From positions 19,263 to 83,262 of the forward strand of contig DAHWRK010000002.1 of NCBI GenBank assembly GCA_027339055.1: a stretch of DNA of 64,000 bases. Reading direction: 5' to 3'. The translations under genes and the position numbers were made by a program. The notes under the pieces are model-generated. The model did no database searches. It was not told the DNA's origin and worked only from the letters and a program-made list of their open reading frames with translations. How positions within the stretch are numbered: the stretch's first letter is position 1; the number at the start of each line of letters is the position of its first letter. This document shows, piece after piece, positions 7,824 to 15,826 of this stretch. The DNA comes from Microcaldota archaeon (GTDB lineage: Archaea; Micrarchaeota; Micrarchaeia; Micrarchaeales; Micrarchaeaceae).

Positions 7824-8601
7824 TCTTTGCACCTTTCTTTATCAATACAGCTTTTTCGACAGCCGCGTCCAGGTTTTTTAGGGCTGATGCGCTCCACAGC
7901 ACGGTCTTGACCGGGTTCCCCCCTGGGGCCACAGCGCTGACCTGAAGCTCCGAAAGCGTGCATGTAGTTACACCTTTGACGTTGCGGGAGGCCCTGAAAG
8001 AGCCTTCTTCATCAGAAGTTACAACCAGCATTTTGTGCTGTTGCTTGCTCCTCGTCTTCCTTACGCTCCTTATTGTCTTGACGCGTGCGGATTCTATTAC
8101 CGAATAAAGCTTGTTTGTCTCAAGAAACTTCACGAAATCCTTTGTTTTGGATATCTTTGCTATCCCATCAAAAACGGTGGGCTTTCCCGCATTGGATTTT
8201 ACGGCCATTGCTATGGCGCTCTTAAGGGCGTTGACGTATTCCCTGTTGTTGAGCCTCTCGACCAATGTTTTCTCCACCATGTGCGGGTGCGCCCTCTTTC
8301 CAGATACCGAAGATGGTATGCGCCTTACCCTTCCGAGCGAGCCTCCGCCGAGCTTTTCCCTCGGCCTTATGGCCCTTCCGACGTGCCTTCCTGCCCTGTA
8401 GGAGCCCATGGCTCCGAAATAAGCGGCAGTAGTCTGCATTCCTGCCAGGACGTAATGGCCCTGTGGCTGCAGCTTCAGCGATGCTTCGGCGGCAACGGCT
8501 CTGTCGATAAGCCATTTTCTTGGCTCGGCCTCGAACGCTTTTGGAGCCTGCATTTTCGATACTGGCTTGCCTTCTATGTTGAATACTTCTATTTCCTGCA
8601 A
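7810..8601 (-). CDS. rpl4: 50S ribosomal protein uL4
   Basis: Large-subunit protein reaching into the exit tunnel. It carries the archaeal uL4 pattern: an N-terminal VFNIEGKPV strand, a Gly/Arg-rich tunnel loop (RAIRPREKLGGGSLGRVRRIP) and a C-terminal Rossmann-like part with LVVTSDEEGSF and TCTLSELQVSAVAPGG. At 263 residues it has normal length. It lies 4 nt downstream of uL3 and overlaps uL23. Confidence 0.97.
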   Translation of the reverse strand: MQEIEVFNIEGKPVSKMQAPKAFEAEPRKWLIDRAVAAEASLKLQPQGHYVLAGMQTTAAYFGAMGSYRAGRHVGRAIRPREKLGGGSLGRVRRIPSSVSGKRAHPHMVEKTLVERLNNREYVNALKSAIAMAVKSNAGKPTVFDGIAKISKTKDFVKFLETNKLYSVIESARVKTIRSVRKTRSKQQHKMLVVTSDEEGSFRASRNVKGVTTCTLSELQVSAVAPGGNPVKTVLWSASALKNLDAAVEKAVLIKKGAKNVSA

Positions 8602-8605
8602 AATA

Positions 8606-9562
8606 TCATCCCTTTATGAAATTTACTTTGGCTTCGTTTATGCCCCTTGCGTTCCTGTTTTCCACTGATTTCTTTATCCTCACTATGCGCTTCACCGGTC
8701 CCGGGACCGAGCCTTCTATTATTACATAATCGTTCCTGACAAGGCCGTAGTTCTTAAACCCGGATTTTGGATTTATTGTGGAAGCTTCTTCCTTTGTGCC
8801 AAGCTTTAGTATGCGCTTGTTGTGCTCCGTCCTGTAGTTGAAGCCCATCTGTCCTGCCATAGGCACAGTATACATTACCTTTCCCGGAGTGAATGCACCC
8901 AAAGTTCCAACGTGCCTTATTTTGCCCGTCGCCTTGTGGAACATCCTCGATACGCCGAAACGCTTTATCGGGCCCTGCCATCCCTTGCCCTTGGATATGC
9001 TGACTACGTCGACAAATTCTCCGTTTTTGAATATTTCATTAGCCCTGAGCTCCTTGCCGAGCTTGGAAGTGGCAAACTCAAGCTTTTCCTTTATGTCCTT
9101 GCCAGTTATCTTCGCTTCGAACCTCTCATGGTGGTTTGTATTTGTTCCTGTGGTTTTCGGATCGGCAGCCACAAGCAATGCGACATCTGTTATTCCTTCA
9201 AGCTTTTCCCCTGATGGAATCTTGGATTCGTCGTTTTTGACGCTTTTGATGCCGAGCTTTTGCGAAGAGGCCTTGCTGAGTATGTCGACATGCGCTTTCT
9301 TGTAGCGCGTGGCCTCGTCAATTGAGTATAGCCTTATGCCGTAAACCTCCATCGCCGGAAGCTCCAGTACCGTGCACGCTTTGGAGACTTCCTGTCCCTT
9401 CGCCGGCGAATTGCTGTCGTCTGTAATCGACAGCGTCGTCATTCCGACCTTGTATGTAAGCAAATTCGAAAGCGATACCTCTTTTACAGAGCCTGCGCTC
9501 CTGATGCGCGGTAGACGCCTGCCCGCGCGCCTTCTGGGCCAATACTGCAATGAGCCTGCCAT
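8606..9562 (-). CDS. rplC: 50S ribosomal protein uL3
   Basis: Peptidyl-transferase-centre protein and first gene of the main ribosomal cluster here. The N-terminus (SLQYWPRRRAGRRLPRIRS) is the archaeal/eukaryotic type. GKGWQGPIKRFGV and the following HKATGKIRHVGTLGAFTPGKV match the uL3 core. Length 318 is slightly short of the usual ~330-340. The ATG is preceded by AAAGTGTTTAA. Confidence 0.97.
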   Translation of the reverse strand: MAGSLQYWPRRRAGRRLPRIRSAGSVKEVSLSNLLTYKVGMTTLSITDDSNSPAKGQEVSKACTVLELPAMEVYGIRLYSIDEATRYKKAHVDILSKASSQKLGIKSVKNDESKIPSGEKLEGITDVALLVAADPKTTGTNTNHHERFEAKITGKDIKEKLEFATSKLGKELRANEIFKNGEFVDVVSISKGKGWQGPIKRFGVSRMFHKATGKIRHVGTLGAFTPGKVMYTVPMAGQMGFNYRTEHNKRILKLGTKEEASTINPKSGFKNYGLVRNDYVIIEGSVPGPVKRIVRIKKSVENRNARGINEAKVNFIKG

Positions 9563-9648
9563 TTAAACACTTTGTAAACGTTAAAATTCAGTACTTGACG
9601 TAGGAATTGCCGCAAAGATTAAAGCGCTTTCATATTTATTGTGTATAT
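9563..9648 (-). promoter_or_regulatory. Putative promoter and leader of the uL3-aglB operon
   Basis: Between the Pcc1 stop and the uL3 start the minus strand contains ATATAAATATAC at about 9650-9638, a strong archaeal TATA box, followed by a leader of about 50 nt that ends in AAAGTGTTTAA before the ATG. This would make uL3 the first gene of its own transcript. Confidence 0.5.
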
Positions 9649-9912
9649 TTATATATTTTTACTTTTCTGCTTTTTTGCGGAATTCTCGCTTATTGAAGCG
9701 ATGTCGTCGACAAGCCTGATTTCCTTGAGCACCGAGTTGCACGCGGCGGTGAGCGCCACTATGTCCTCAGCTTCTACCTTTACGCTTATCCTTTTTGCGG
9801 ACTCGCTTACGGATAGATCGCTTCTCGATGTATGGTACTGCTGACGCAATTTTTGCGCGTATTTTATGTCGTGAAGTTTGGGTATGCTGATGGTTATTTT
9901 ATAACCCATCAT
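9649..9912 (-). CDS. pcc1: KEOPS complex subunit Pcc1-like protein
   Basis: An 87-residue protein with the small alpha/beta fold expected for Pcc1, the dimerising subunit of KEOPS, which makes t6A37 in tRNAs that read ANN codons. The C-terminal half (VEAEDIVALTAACNSVLKEIRLVDDI) matches the family pattern in which a strand is followed by an ALRA-type helix and an Asn-Ser-hydrophobic stretch. Its ATG overlaps the eL15 TGA as ATGA, so the two are translationally coupled. Assignment is from this pattern only. Confidence 0.8.
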   Translation of the reverse strand: MMGYKITISIPKLHDIKYAQKLRQQYHTSRSDLSVSESAKRISVKVEAEDIVALTAACNSVLKEIRLVDDIASISENSAKKQKSKNI

Positions 9913-10415
9913 AAGCCTCTCAACTTCTTTCCTGAAGATGTGAGTGCCCTATTAGCCCTGCCGCTCTTGGCTGCTATAGGGGCATATACCGCATCCCTCT
10001 TTATGCCGTTGTCCTGCTTGGACACAAGTATGACCTCATAGAATCTTGTGGTTCCGGTTTCACCCACAAAATATGAATTGAGCACCTCGTAGTTTGAGAA
10101 TTTCTTTGACGCTCGCTCTTCTGCTATCATCTGCATATTCTTATGCCTTGATATGAACCTCGCGCTCTTCGAAGGCTTTCTGCCGCCTCCGACCGTTTGC
10201 CTCTTTCTGTTTCCTTTCCTTACTGCAGTGCGCACTACTACTATGCCCTGCTTGGCCTTGTAGCCGAGCTCTCTGGCCCTTGCCAGGTTCGAAGGCCTTT
10301 CCACTTTGGTTATGTTGCCTTGCTTGGACCATTCGGTCAGCCTGTTTTTGTATTCAGGGCTTCTCTCCTTGTATTCTTTTATGATTGTCTCCTTTATGTA
10401 TTTACTCGCTCCCAT
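9909..10415 (-). CDS. rpl15e: 50S ribosomal protein eL15
   Basis: Archaeal/eukaryotic large-subunit protein. RPSNLARARELGYKAKQG, the basic RKGNRKRQ segment, AEERASKKF and VLNSYFVGETGTTRFYEVILV are typical eL15 blocks. It is short (168 residues versus about 190) and the C-terminal part after the EVILV strand diverges. The ATG at 10415 is used; a GTG at 10424 is three codons upstream. It is the first gene of a two-gene unit with pcc1, the same pairing as seen in other archaea. Confidence 0.95.
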   Translation of the reverse strand: MGASKYIKETIIKEYKERSPEYKNRLTEWSKQGNITKVERPSNLARARELGYKAKQGIVVVRTAVRKGNRKRQTVGGGRKPSKSARFISRHKNMQMIAEERASKKFSNYEVLNSYFVGETGTTRFYEVILVSKQDNGIKRDAVYAPIAAKSGRANRALTSSGKKLRGL

Positions 10416-10802
10416 GAAAATCACGATTACGGCACGTAAGGACGCGTCGTGGATGAATGTTCGCCTGATTATTTACCATAGAAAATTATTAAATACTATG
10501 CAGGCATTGGAGCATCACAGGAGCCGATTATAACATTATTGTGTTTTTGTTTGATCCGTGTTTTTAGATATAGTACATTTGGTGAAGAGTCGCGGATACG
10601 CTGAACGGAGATGGGGAGACTCTGTTTATTACAAATAAGCCTGCAAACAGGGCCAAAACAGCAATGGAAATTTCTTCATTTGGCAAACGCTCGTTTCCCG
10701 CACATTTAAACACATTTTCACTGGATTTTTGGGATAGATTTAAATAATATAAAAGCCATAATAAGTAAACGCTTGAACGTTAAACCCGTTACGGTGCTAA
10801 TT
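10416..10802. promoter_or_regulatory. Divergent promoter region of eL15 and tfe, with a possible structured element
   Basis: The 387-nt gap separates divergent genes. On the plus strand a TATA-like run (GATTTAAATAATATAAAAG, about 10736-10754) lies about 50 nt before the tfe ATG. On the minus strand an A/T-rich stretch at 10470-10500 can serve eL15. In between, AGAGTC (10586-10591) can pair with GACTCT (10618-10623), preceded by another A/T-rich element near 10560-10572. A small RNA there is possible but unsupported by recognisable boxes. Confidence 0.4.
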
Positions 10803-11699
10803 ATGCAAAAAACCAACAAAAAAGCGACCCATGTTAAAGTCAAGGTTAAAAGCAAGGCAAGGACAAAACCTGCGCAGAAGCATAAGGCAATTCTGAAAGC
10901 AAGAATAAATCCAGCCAGTGCCAAATTTGCAGCAAAGCATAAAACAAACGCCAAACCAGTGAAGAAAACAGTCGAAACGAAAAAGAATATAGCAGTGAAA
11001 TCAGGCAAAAAAAATATTAAGGCGAAACAGCAGGAAAAGCCAAAATCAAAACAAACCCAGCACGTTGTAAAAGGCGCACCCGCAGAAGTAAAGGTGATAA
11101 GCGACAGGAAAGCGCAGTCTATCGAAAAAGCCAAGAAGCAGAAGGAGCTTGACGAAGCGACGTACACCGCAAATGCGATGAAATACATAGAAGCTCTTGT
11201 AGAAGACACCAGAATATCTGACTATCTCAACAAAAATGTCAGCAGGCATGCTTCAGAAGTAATTGACCTCCTTACAACCCCGAGAACCGACGAGGAGATA
11301 GCAGCTGCGCTTGACTTGAAAATAAATGCCGTAAGGCGCATACTCAACATAATGCAGGGCTACGGAATAACAAATTATAATGTTTCGAAGAACAACGAAG
11401 GATGGCTTTCGTTCGCGTGGTATATAAATACCAATAAGGTGCCGCAATTCTTCGATTACGTAAAAAACACAACTTCGGAAAAGGCAACGCTAAAAGACGA
11501 CTGCAACGACTATTTTGTATGCAAGTCATGCTACGACGACAATAAGTTCGTATTCACATTCGACGCAGCTTACGAATCAGTATTCAAATGCAACATATGC
11601 AGCAAGCAGCTTTCCAGAATAGACAGGGGAAAAGCTTCGGAGTTGCTTTCTGGAGCCATCCAAGAACAGGAGAAGCTAGCTTCTGCCGACCAACACTAA
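10803..11699 (+). CDS. tfe: Transcription factor E (TFIIE-alpha-like) with a long basic N-terminal tail
   Basis: The C-terminal ~170 residues are TFE, which stabilises the open promoter complex with RNA polymerase. A winged helix (about 140-225) carries EVIDLLTTPRTDEEIAAAL and a RILNIMQGYGI recognition region, and a zinc ribbon follows with CKSC and CNIC pairs about 24 residues apart. The first ~110 residues are almost only Lys, Ala, Thr, Val and Gln, like histone H1 tails, which ordinary TFE (about 170-190 residues) lacks. The ATG at 10803 follows GGTGCTAATT. A TTG at 10773 would add ten residues. The tail may bind DNA; that is inference. Confidence 0.9.
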   Translation: MQKTNKKATHVKVKVKSKARTKPAQKHKAILKARINPASAKFAAKHKTNAKPVKKTVETKKNIAVKSGKKNIKAKQQEKPKSKQTQHVVKGAPAEVKVISDRKAQSIEKAKKQKELDEATYTANAMKYIEALVEDTRISDYLNKNVSRHASEVIDLLTTPRTDEEIAAALDLKINAVRRILNIMQGYGITNYNVSKNNEGWLSFAWYINTNKVPQFFDYVKNTTSEKATLKDDCNDYFVCKSCYDDNKFVFTFDAAYESVFKCNICSKQLSRIDRGKASELLSGAIQEQEKLASADQH

Positions 11700-11734
11700 C
11701 CTATTTTAAGTTTCGTTGCGAAAACAATCACTAC

Positions 11735-11809
11735 AGCGAGGTAGGGTAGCCTGGAGTGCCCGCCGGGCTCATAACCCGGAGATCGGTGGTTCAAATCCAC
11801 CCCTCGCTA
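11735..11809 (+). tRNA. Initiator tRNA-Met(CAU)
   Basis: A 75-nt cloverleaf with acceptor AGCGAGG/CCTCGCT and discriminator A, anticodon loop CTCATAA in the stem CCGGG/CCCGG, and T arm GGTGG-TTCAAAT-CCACC. The A1-U72 end pair and the three consecutive G-C pairs at the base of the anticodon loop are the identity marks of archaeal initiator tRNA. No intron is present. Confidence 0.95.
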
Positions 11810-11844
11810 CCTACACTCTCCGACCCCACACTTCCGCTAATCGC

Positions 11845-11870
11845 ATCGTTTTATTTATATATATAAGCTA
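11845..11870 (+). promoter_or_regulatory. TATA-box region of the GINS operon
   Basis: TTTTATTTATATATATAAGC at about 11849-11868 is a strong archaeal TATA element. Initiation about 25 nt downstream would give a leader of roughly 70 nt before the ATG at 11966. It follows the initiator tRNA, so the GINS-eL42-aIF2 alpha-PAC2 run probably starts here. Confidence 0.5.
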
Positions 11871-11965
11871 ATCAAAACAACATACAACTATACAGTATCG
11901 GACTTTTGAAATTAAAAATGTTTTTCTGGAAATATATAACGGAATACTGGAAGTGTGGGGTTAGT

Positions 11966-12475
11966 ATGGTAGAGGGTGTAACTTATAATTTTTTATGGGA
12001 AGTATTGCAAAAAGAAAGGTCCAGCAATGCTCTGCAGCTTTTGCCTAAAAATTTTTATTCTGATGTAAGGGGATTTATAGAAGGAACAAAAAACGAGCTT
12101 CAGAAGAACGAAGGGGCTGAAATACAAGCAGGGAACATAGAACGGCTTGTTTCTGAGATATTCGAAAAAAGGAAACAAAAAGTCGCTTTATATGTTGCGT
12201 ACAAAAAACCGCTGCCGAGCCCAATAACAGAAATAGAAACAGACCTTTATAATAAAATGATGGAGCTTTATGTCAACACCAAACTAACAGGCTCCAAAGA
12301 AACAAAAACACAGCAAGAAAGGCTCAGGGTAATAATAGAAAAGCTCCCTGAAGTGTTCTTGCCATCAGGATCCAAAATAGGCCCCCTAGAAAAAGGACAG
12401 TTTATAGAGGTACAGGACAAAAACGACAGCAAGTTCCTTATAGATAATTCTTTATGTGTTTACGAGAAATTATAA
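11966..12475 (+). CDS. Archaeal GINS complex subunit (Gins51-like)
   Basis: Subunit of the GINS complex that links MCM helicase to the replisome. The N-terminal helical domain opens with YNFLWEVLQKERSSNALQLL and FYSDVRGFI, the pattern of archaeal Gins51. The ~50-residue C-terminal beta domain ends with EKGQFIEV and FLIDNSLCVYEKL, so the A-B domain order is that of the Gins51 type. The ATG at 11966 follows GTGTGGGGTTAGT. A longer reading from a TTG at 11906 adds 20 residues without family likeness. It is upstream of eL42 in the same direction. Confidence 0.82.
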   Translation: MVEGVTYNFLWEVLQKERSSNALQLLPKNFYSDVRGFIEGTKNELQKNEGAEIQAGNIERLVSEIFEKRKQKVALYVAYKKPLPSPITEIETDLYNKMMELYVNTKLTGSKETKTQQERLRVIIEKLPEVFLPSGSKIGPLEKGQFIEVQDKNDSKFLIDNSLCVYEKL

Positions 12476-12498
12476 ACGCGAGCTTATAAAGTGATGTT

Positions 12499-12780
12499 AT
12501 GAAGATAGCTAGAGAACTCAACGTTTACTGCCCCAAATGCGGTAAACACACTGAGCACAAGGTAGTGATATATTCCAAAAAGCAGGAAAGCGGGCTTAAC
12601 GTCGGAAAAAGGCGCAGGGCCAGAAAGCTTAAAGGAATAACCGGAAAGGTAAAAGGACAGGCAACGGTTGTCAAAGTGGCGAAGAGGCAGAAAGTGCTCC
12701 TCCAGTGCAAGGTGTGCAAATACGAGGTAGAGCGCGTTCTTGGCTCAAGGACCAAGAAGAAGCTGGAATTCGCCATATGA
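12499..12780 (+). CDS. rpl44e: 50S ribosomal protein eL42 (L44e)
   Basis: E-site protein of the archaeal/eukaryotic large subunit, 93 residues. The zinc ribbon is seen as CPKCG near the N-terminus and CKVC near the C-terminus, with the basic RRRARKLKGITGKVKG stretch between. It is 5 nt upstream of aIF2 alpha. Archaea normally have eS27 between the two, but it is absent here. Confidence 0.96.
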   Translation: MKIARELNVYCPKCGKHTEHKVVIYSKKQESGLNVGKRRRARKLKGITGKVKGQATVVKVAKRQKVLLQCKVCKYEVERVLGSRTKKKLEFAI

Positions 12781-12785
12781 TTTGA

Positions 12786-13592
12786 ATGACAGAACAAAAG
12801 CAACAGAGGAATTCGCCGAGGCCCGGAGAGCTGGTTATAGCGCAGGTATCGAAGATAATGCAGTTCGGCGCATACTGCAAGCTGCTCGAATACAACGGAA
12901 TAGAAGTTTTCATACCTATAAGAGAAGTATCTTCCGGATGGATCAAGAACATACACGAGTTTCTGCACAACGGCCAAAAGCTGGTTTGCAAGATAACATA
13001 CATAGACAACCAGAAGGGCACGATAGACGCATCCATCAAAAAAGTAATGCCTAAAGAGGCCAAGGACAAGCTGGGCACATACAACCTCGAAAAGCGCTTC
13101 TCCATACTTGTCGGAAAAATGATAAAGGAGACTGGCGAAGAGAAAAACAGGGAAAAAATAGATTATGATATAGTGTCGGAATTCGGGAGCTACGCGCAGC
13201 TTTATTTTGACCTTTCAGAAGGGACCAAGCGCTTCAAGGAATCCAAGATGCCTAAGAAGCTCAAGGACAGGCTCAGGGAATTCATAGACGAGCAAAACGC
13301 CAAGAAGAAGCACAGGGTCGCATACGTCCTGGAAATGGTCGTTGAGGATACTGAAAACGGGGTCACGATGATAAACGAGGCCCTTAAAGAAGCGGAAAAG
13401 TCCGGCGTGGAAATATCGTACATAAGCTCCCCAAAATACCACATGGTGGCAGAGGGGGCCGATTACAAGGATTCGGAAGAAAAGGTAAAGTCCGCAGTAA
13501 GCACCATTGGTGCAAGGCTCAAGAACGTGGAGCTCAAGGTCGAAAAGGAGAAGTTAAGGAAGGACAAGGAAGGGATATTCGACAGCGATTGA
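12786..13592 (+). CDS. eif2a: Translation initiation factor aIF2 alpha
   Basis: Alpha subunit of aIF2, which delivers initiator tRNA. An S1/OB domain at about residues 12-85 (PGELVIAQVSKIMQFGAYCKL and ISSGW-like turn) is followed by a helical domain and an alpha/beta C-terminal domain with VEISYISSPKYHMVAEGADYKD. Length 268 is typical. It lies between eL42 and the PAC2 gene. Nop10, which commonly follows, is missing from this site. Confidence 0.96.
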   Translation: MTEQKQQRNSPRPGELVIAQVSKIMQFGAYCKLLEYNGIEVFIPIREVSSGWIKNIHEFLHNGQKLVCKITYIDNQKGTIDASIKKVMPKEAKDKLGTYNLEKRFSILVGKMIKETGEEKNREKIDYDIVSEFGSYAQLYFDLSEGTKRFKESKMPKKLKDRLREFIDEQNAKKKHRVAYVLEMVVEDTENGVTMINEALKEAEKSGVEISYISSPKYHMVAEGADYKDSEEKVKSAVSTIGARLKNVELKVEKEKLRKDKEGIFDSD

Positions 13593-13599
13593 TGATTGC

Positions 13600-14379
13600 A
13601 TGGAGAAAACAGTTATAAGGTACAAGAAGAATCTCAAGCTCAAGAACCCTGTGCTCATAGTCGGCCTGCCCGGAATAGGCAACGTCGGCAAGCTAGTAGC
13701 AGAGCACCTGATAAGGGAGTTCAAGGCCGAGCGCATAGCCACCGTCTATTCGCCCCATTTTCCGCACGAAGTCTTCATGACAAAGAGCGGGGGCATAAGG
13801 ATAGTGAGCAACAGGTTCTACCTCATAAGGCGCAAGGGCAAGCAGGACGTCGTAGTTCTCACTGGCGATGCCCAGGCCATAAGCCCGGAAGGCCAGTACG
13901 AAGTGAGCCACAAGCTCGTAAGATTTTTCAAGGAGAAGCTGGGCGGCAGCTTCATATACACCATAGGCGGCTATAATGTCAGCGGCAACGTAGTGTCTTC
14001 TCCAAAAGTTTTCGGCAACGCCACATCGAAAAAGACGATAAAGGAATTTGAGAAAGAAAACGTCCTTTTCGGCAAGGCGCACACCGTCATAATAGGCGCG
14101 GCGGGGCTAATGCTCGCTTTTGCGAAGATGGAAGACCTAGAAGGCGTATGCCTTATGGGCGAATCGACTTTCTTTGACATGGATCCGGCAGCGGCCAAGG
14201 CAGTGCTTGAGCTGCTTACCAAGAAACTGGGCATGAAGATAGACACCACGCACATGGATTCGATGATAAAGGAAACCGCAAAAGCCCTCAAAGAGCTCGA
14301 AAAGCAGCTCTCAGGCACGGCACAGCTGCCTCCGCCGATAGGAGGAGAAAACAATCCGAAGCCCTCTTACATAAGATGA
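13600..14379 (+). CDS. PAC2-family protein (proteasome assembly chaperone 2-like)
   Basis: The 259-residue protein begins with the family hallmark LIVGLPGIGNVGKLVAEHL and continues with ATVYSPHFPHEVFM, VVLTGDAQ and YTIGGYNVSG segments, all found in archaeal PAC2 proteins next to aIF2 alpha. Eukaryotic relatives help assemble 20S proteasomes. The archaeal role is not settled. The ATG at 13600 is 7 nt after the aIF2 alpha stop. Confidence 0.9.
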   Translation: MEKTVIRYKKNLKLKNPVLIVGLPGIGNVGKLVAEHLIREFKAERIATVYSPHFPHEVFMTKSGGIRIVSNRFYLIRRKGKQDVVVLTGDAQAISPEGQYEVSHKLVRFFKEKLGGSFIYTIGGYNVSGNVVSSPKVFGNATSKKTIKEFEKENVLFGKAHTVIIGAAGLMLAFAKMEDLEGVCLMGESTFFDMDPAAAKAVLELLTKKLGMKIDTTHMDSMIKETAKALKELEKQLSGTAQLPPPIGGENNPKPSYIR

Positions 14380-14407
14380 GCACGCAAGATTATGGGCCAT
14401 TTCCCGC

Positions 14408-14495
14408 GCGCCAGTAATCTAGCCTGGTAGGATATCAGCTTCCCATACAAAACTGGAAAAAGCTGAATGCCCGGGTTCAAATCCCGGCTGGCGCA
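14408..14495 (+). tRNA. tRNA-Gly(CCC) with a 15-nt intron
   Basis: Acceptor GCGCCAG/CTGGCGC with discriminator A, D stem ATCT/GGAT, and T arm CCGGG-TTCAAAT-CCCGG. The anticodon stem TCAGC/GCTGA (14435-14439 and 14462-14466) encloses 22 nt instead of 7. TTCC (14440-14443) pairs with GGAA (14455-14458), leaving 3-nt bulges CAT and AAA, the archaeal bulge-helix-bulge. Cutting both bulges after the second base removes 14446-14460 and leaves the loop TTCCCAA, anticodon CCC (14442-14444). C2-G71 and G3-C70 are in keeping with glycine identity. Confidence 0.88.
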
Positions 14496-14517
14496 AATCA
14501 TACTAAAAGGTGGATGC

Positions 14518-14979
14518 ATGTCACAGGAAATAGTCTTCACTGACAGGGTCAGGATTTACGATACGGACGCCCAGGGAATAGTGCATTATGCCGGATACTA
14601 TAGGTTCTTTACCGATGCCGCAGAAAGCTTCATGCACGACACCCTTGGCATAAGCTATCCCCTTCTTGATGAAAAGACGTGGTTCGTAGTGGTGGAATCA
14701 GAAGCCAAATACTACAAATCCGCAAAGCTCGGGGACGAGCTTTCCGTAATGCTAAAGCCAAAGCTTCTTTCCCAGAAAGCACTGAGGTTCGACTTTGAGA
14801 TATTTGTAAGGGGCACAGCAATATGCGCAGGGCATATAACACAGGTGTCGATAAACAAGCAGTACTGGAAGGCTTCTGCCATGCCACAAGCAATACAGAA
14901 TAAAATAAAGATGCTTTCGGAATCGAAGAAACCGCAGATCAAACTAAAAAGGCGAGCGCGGCAAGGCAAACGGCGCTAG
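14518..14979 (+). CDS. Acyl-CoA thioesterase, YbgC/4HBT hotdog family
   Basis: A 153-residue hotdog-fold protein. VRIYDTDAQGIVHYAGYYRFF contains the D-x-D-x-x-G-x-x-(H/Y) signature of YbgC-type 4-hydroxybenzoyl-CoA thioesterases, whose Asp acts in thioester hydrolysis. The basic C-terminal tail (KRRARQGKRR) is unusual. The start is the ATG at 14518 after AAAAGGTGGATGC. An upstream frame would run through the tRNA. The last 41 nt overlap the convergent DUF92 gene. Confidence 0.85.
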   Translation: MSQEIVFTDRVRIYDTDAQGIVHYAGYYRFFTDAAESFMHDTLGISYPLLDEKTWFVVVESEAKYYKSAKLGDELSVMLKPKLLSQKALRFDFEIFVRGTAICAGHITQVSINKQYWKASAMPQAIQNKIKMLSESKKPQIKLKRRARQGKRR

Positions 14980-15631
14980 CTCCAACCGCAGCTAAAAAGT
15001 TCGAAGTGAATTTGTTTCCTGTTCCTTTATCCTCGAAATAGCCCAGCATAGAATCAAACACCGTTCCCAGGAACCCGGCGATCAAGACTATGAGGAAAAT
15101 CGTGTACTTAGGAATAAAAACCCCAAACTGCGGTGCAGCGAAAACCGTCACGCTCGCAATAATGCTCCCGAAAAGCCCCATCGCAAGGCCGAAAACGGTA
15201 ACGCCTCCGGACGTGCCCTTTTTCACCTTCTTGAAATTGAATATCATTCTCGGCTCCCCGTCCAAAACTCCAAGCTCGCTGCTGAACTTGTCTGCTGTTA
15301 CTGCACTAACTGCGCTTATGAATCCTGCCAGCGCAAACAGGTCCAGCAGACCATAATGATAGGCTCTTCCCAATGCGAAAACAGCAACAAAAATGAGTGG
15401 CAGAAGGCCGTTCGCAATGACGTTTTTTACGCCCCTTTGCTTTTCGTAAAGCCCTTTCTTCTTCTTGTATGTGGTGCCTGCGAAAGTAACGATTGCAGAT
15501 ATGGCAAGGAACCACAGCATGACAAGGAAGAAGAAGATGCCGTAGCTAGGCCAAGCGAGCAGCAGCATAGCTAGCCCCATAGCGAGGGCCACTGCGGTCG
15601 CCTTGACGTTCAAGGTCAAAAAAGTTGCCAT
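14939..15631 (-). CDS. DUF92 family integral membrane protein (VTE6/TMEM19-like)
   Basis: A 230-residue protein with about six TM helices. The block RGVKNVIANGLLP, the motif TADKFSSELGVLDGEPR and KKGTSGGVTVFG are the conserved loops of the DUF92 family. Plant VTE6 in this family phosphorylates phytyl phosphate, so a polyprenyl-phosphate kinase role in lipid or isoprenoid recycling is a fair guess only. The start is the ATG at 15631, because the longer frame from 15754 adds 41 residues with no family likeness. It overlaps the thioesterase gene tail to tail. Confidence 0.85.
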   Translation of the reverse strand: MATFLTLNVKATAVALAMGLAMLLLAWPSYGIFFFLVMLWFLAISAIVTFAGTTYKKKKGLYEKQRGVKNVIANGLLPLIFVAVFALGRAYHYGLLDLFALAGFISAVSAVTADKFSSELGVLDGEPRMIFNFKKVKKGTSGGVTVFGLAMGLFGSIIASVTVFAAPQFGVFIPKYTIFLIVLIAGFLGTVFDSMLGYFEDKGTGNKFTSNFLAAVGASAVCLAALAFLV

Positions 15632-15826
15632 TAAGATTCCGTTAGCTCCGCGGCGCAAAACTAGGGTCACATGCGCTGCGGCTTTACAAATACAAGGATA
15701 TACTTTGAGCCAAAAAGATATAAAAGCCACGCTTCCGCGTGCCGCAGATGGCATAATCAGGCCTCGATGGGAGCAACAAACGTTTAAATTATAAATATTC
15801 CGCTATTTCAAAAGTTTTTTAAACTT

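Noticed and set aside
8222-8515. Reverse-frame open stretch within uL4
   Set aside because: Overlaps a certain ribosomal protein in another frame, with Arg/Gly-rich shadow composition.
10581-10650. Possible C/D or H/ACA RNA in the eL15-tfe gap
   Set aside because: There are a CTGA and short complementary segments, but no matching C box or ACA, and the two stems compete for the same bases. Kept only as a low-confidence remark.
14467-14517. Upstream extension of the thioesterase
   Set aside because: It would run through the 3' half of tRNA-Gly. The ATG at 14518 has a GGTGGATGC leader.
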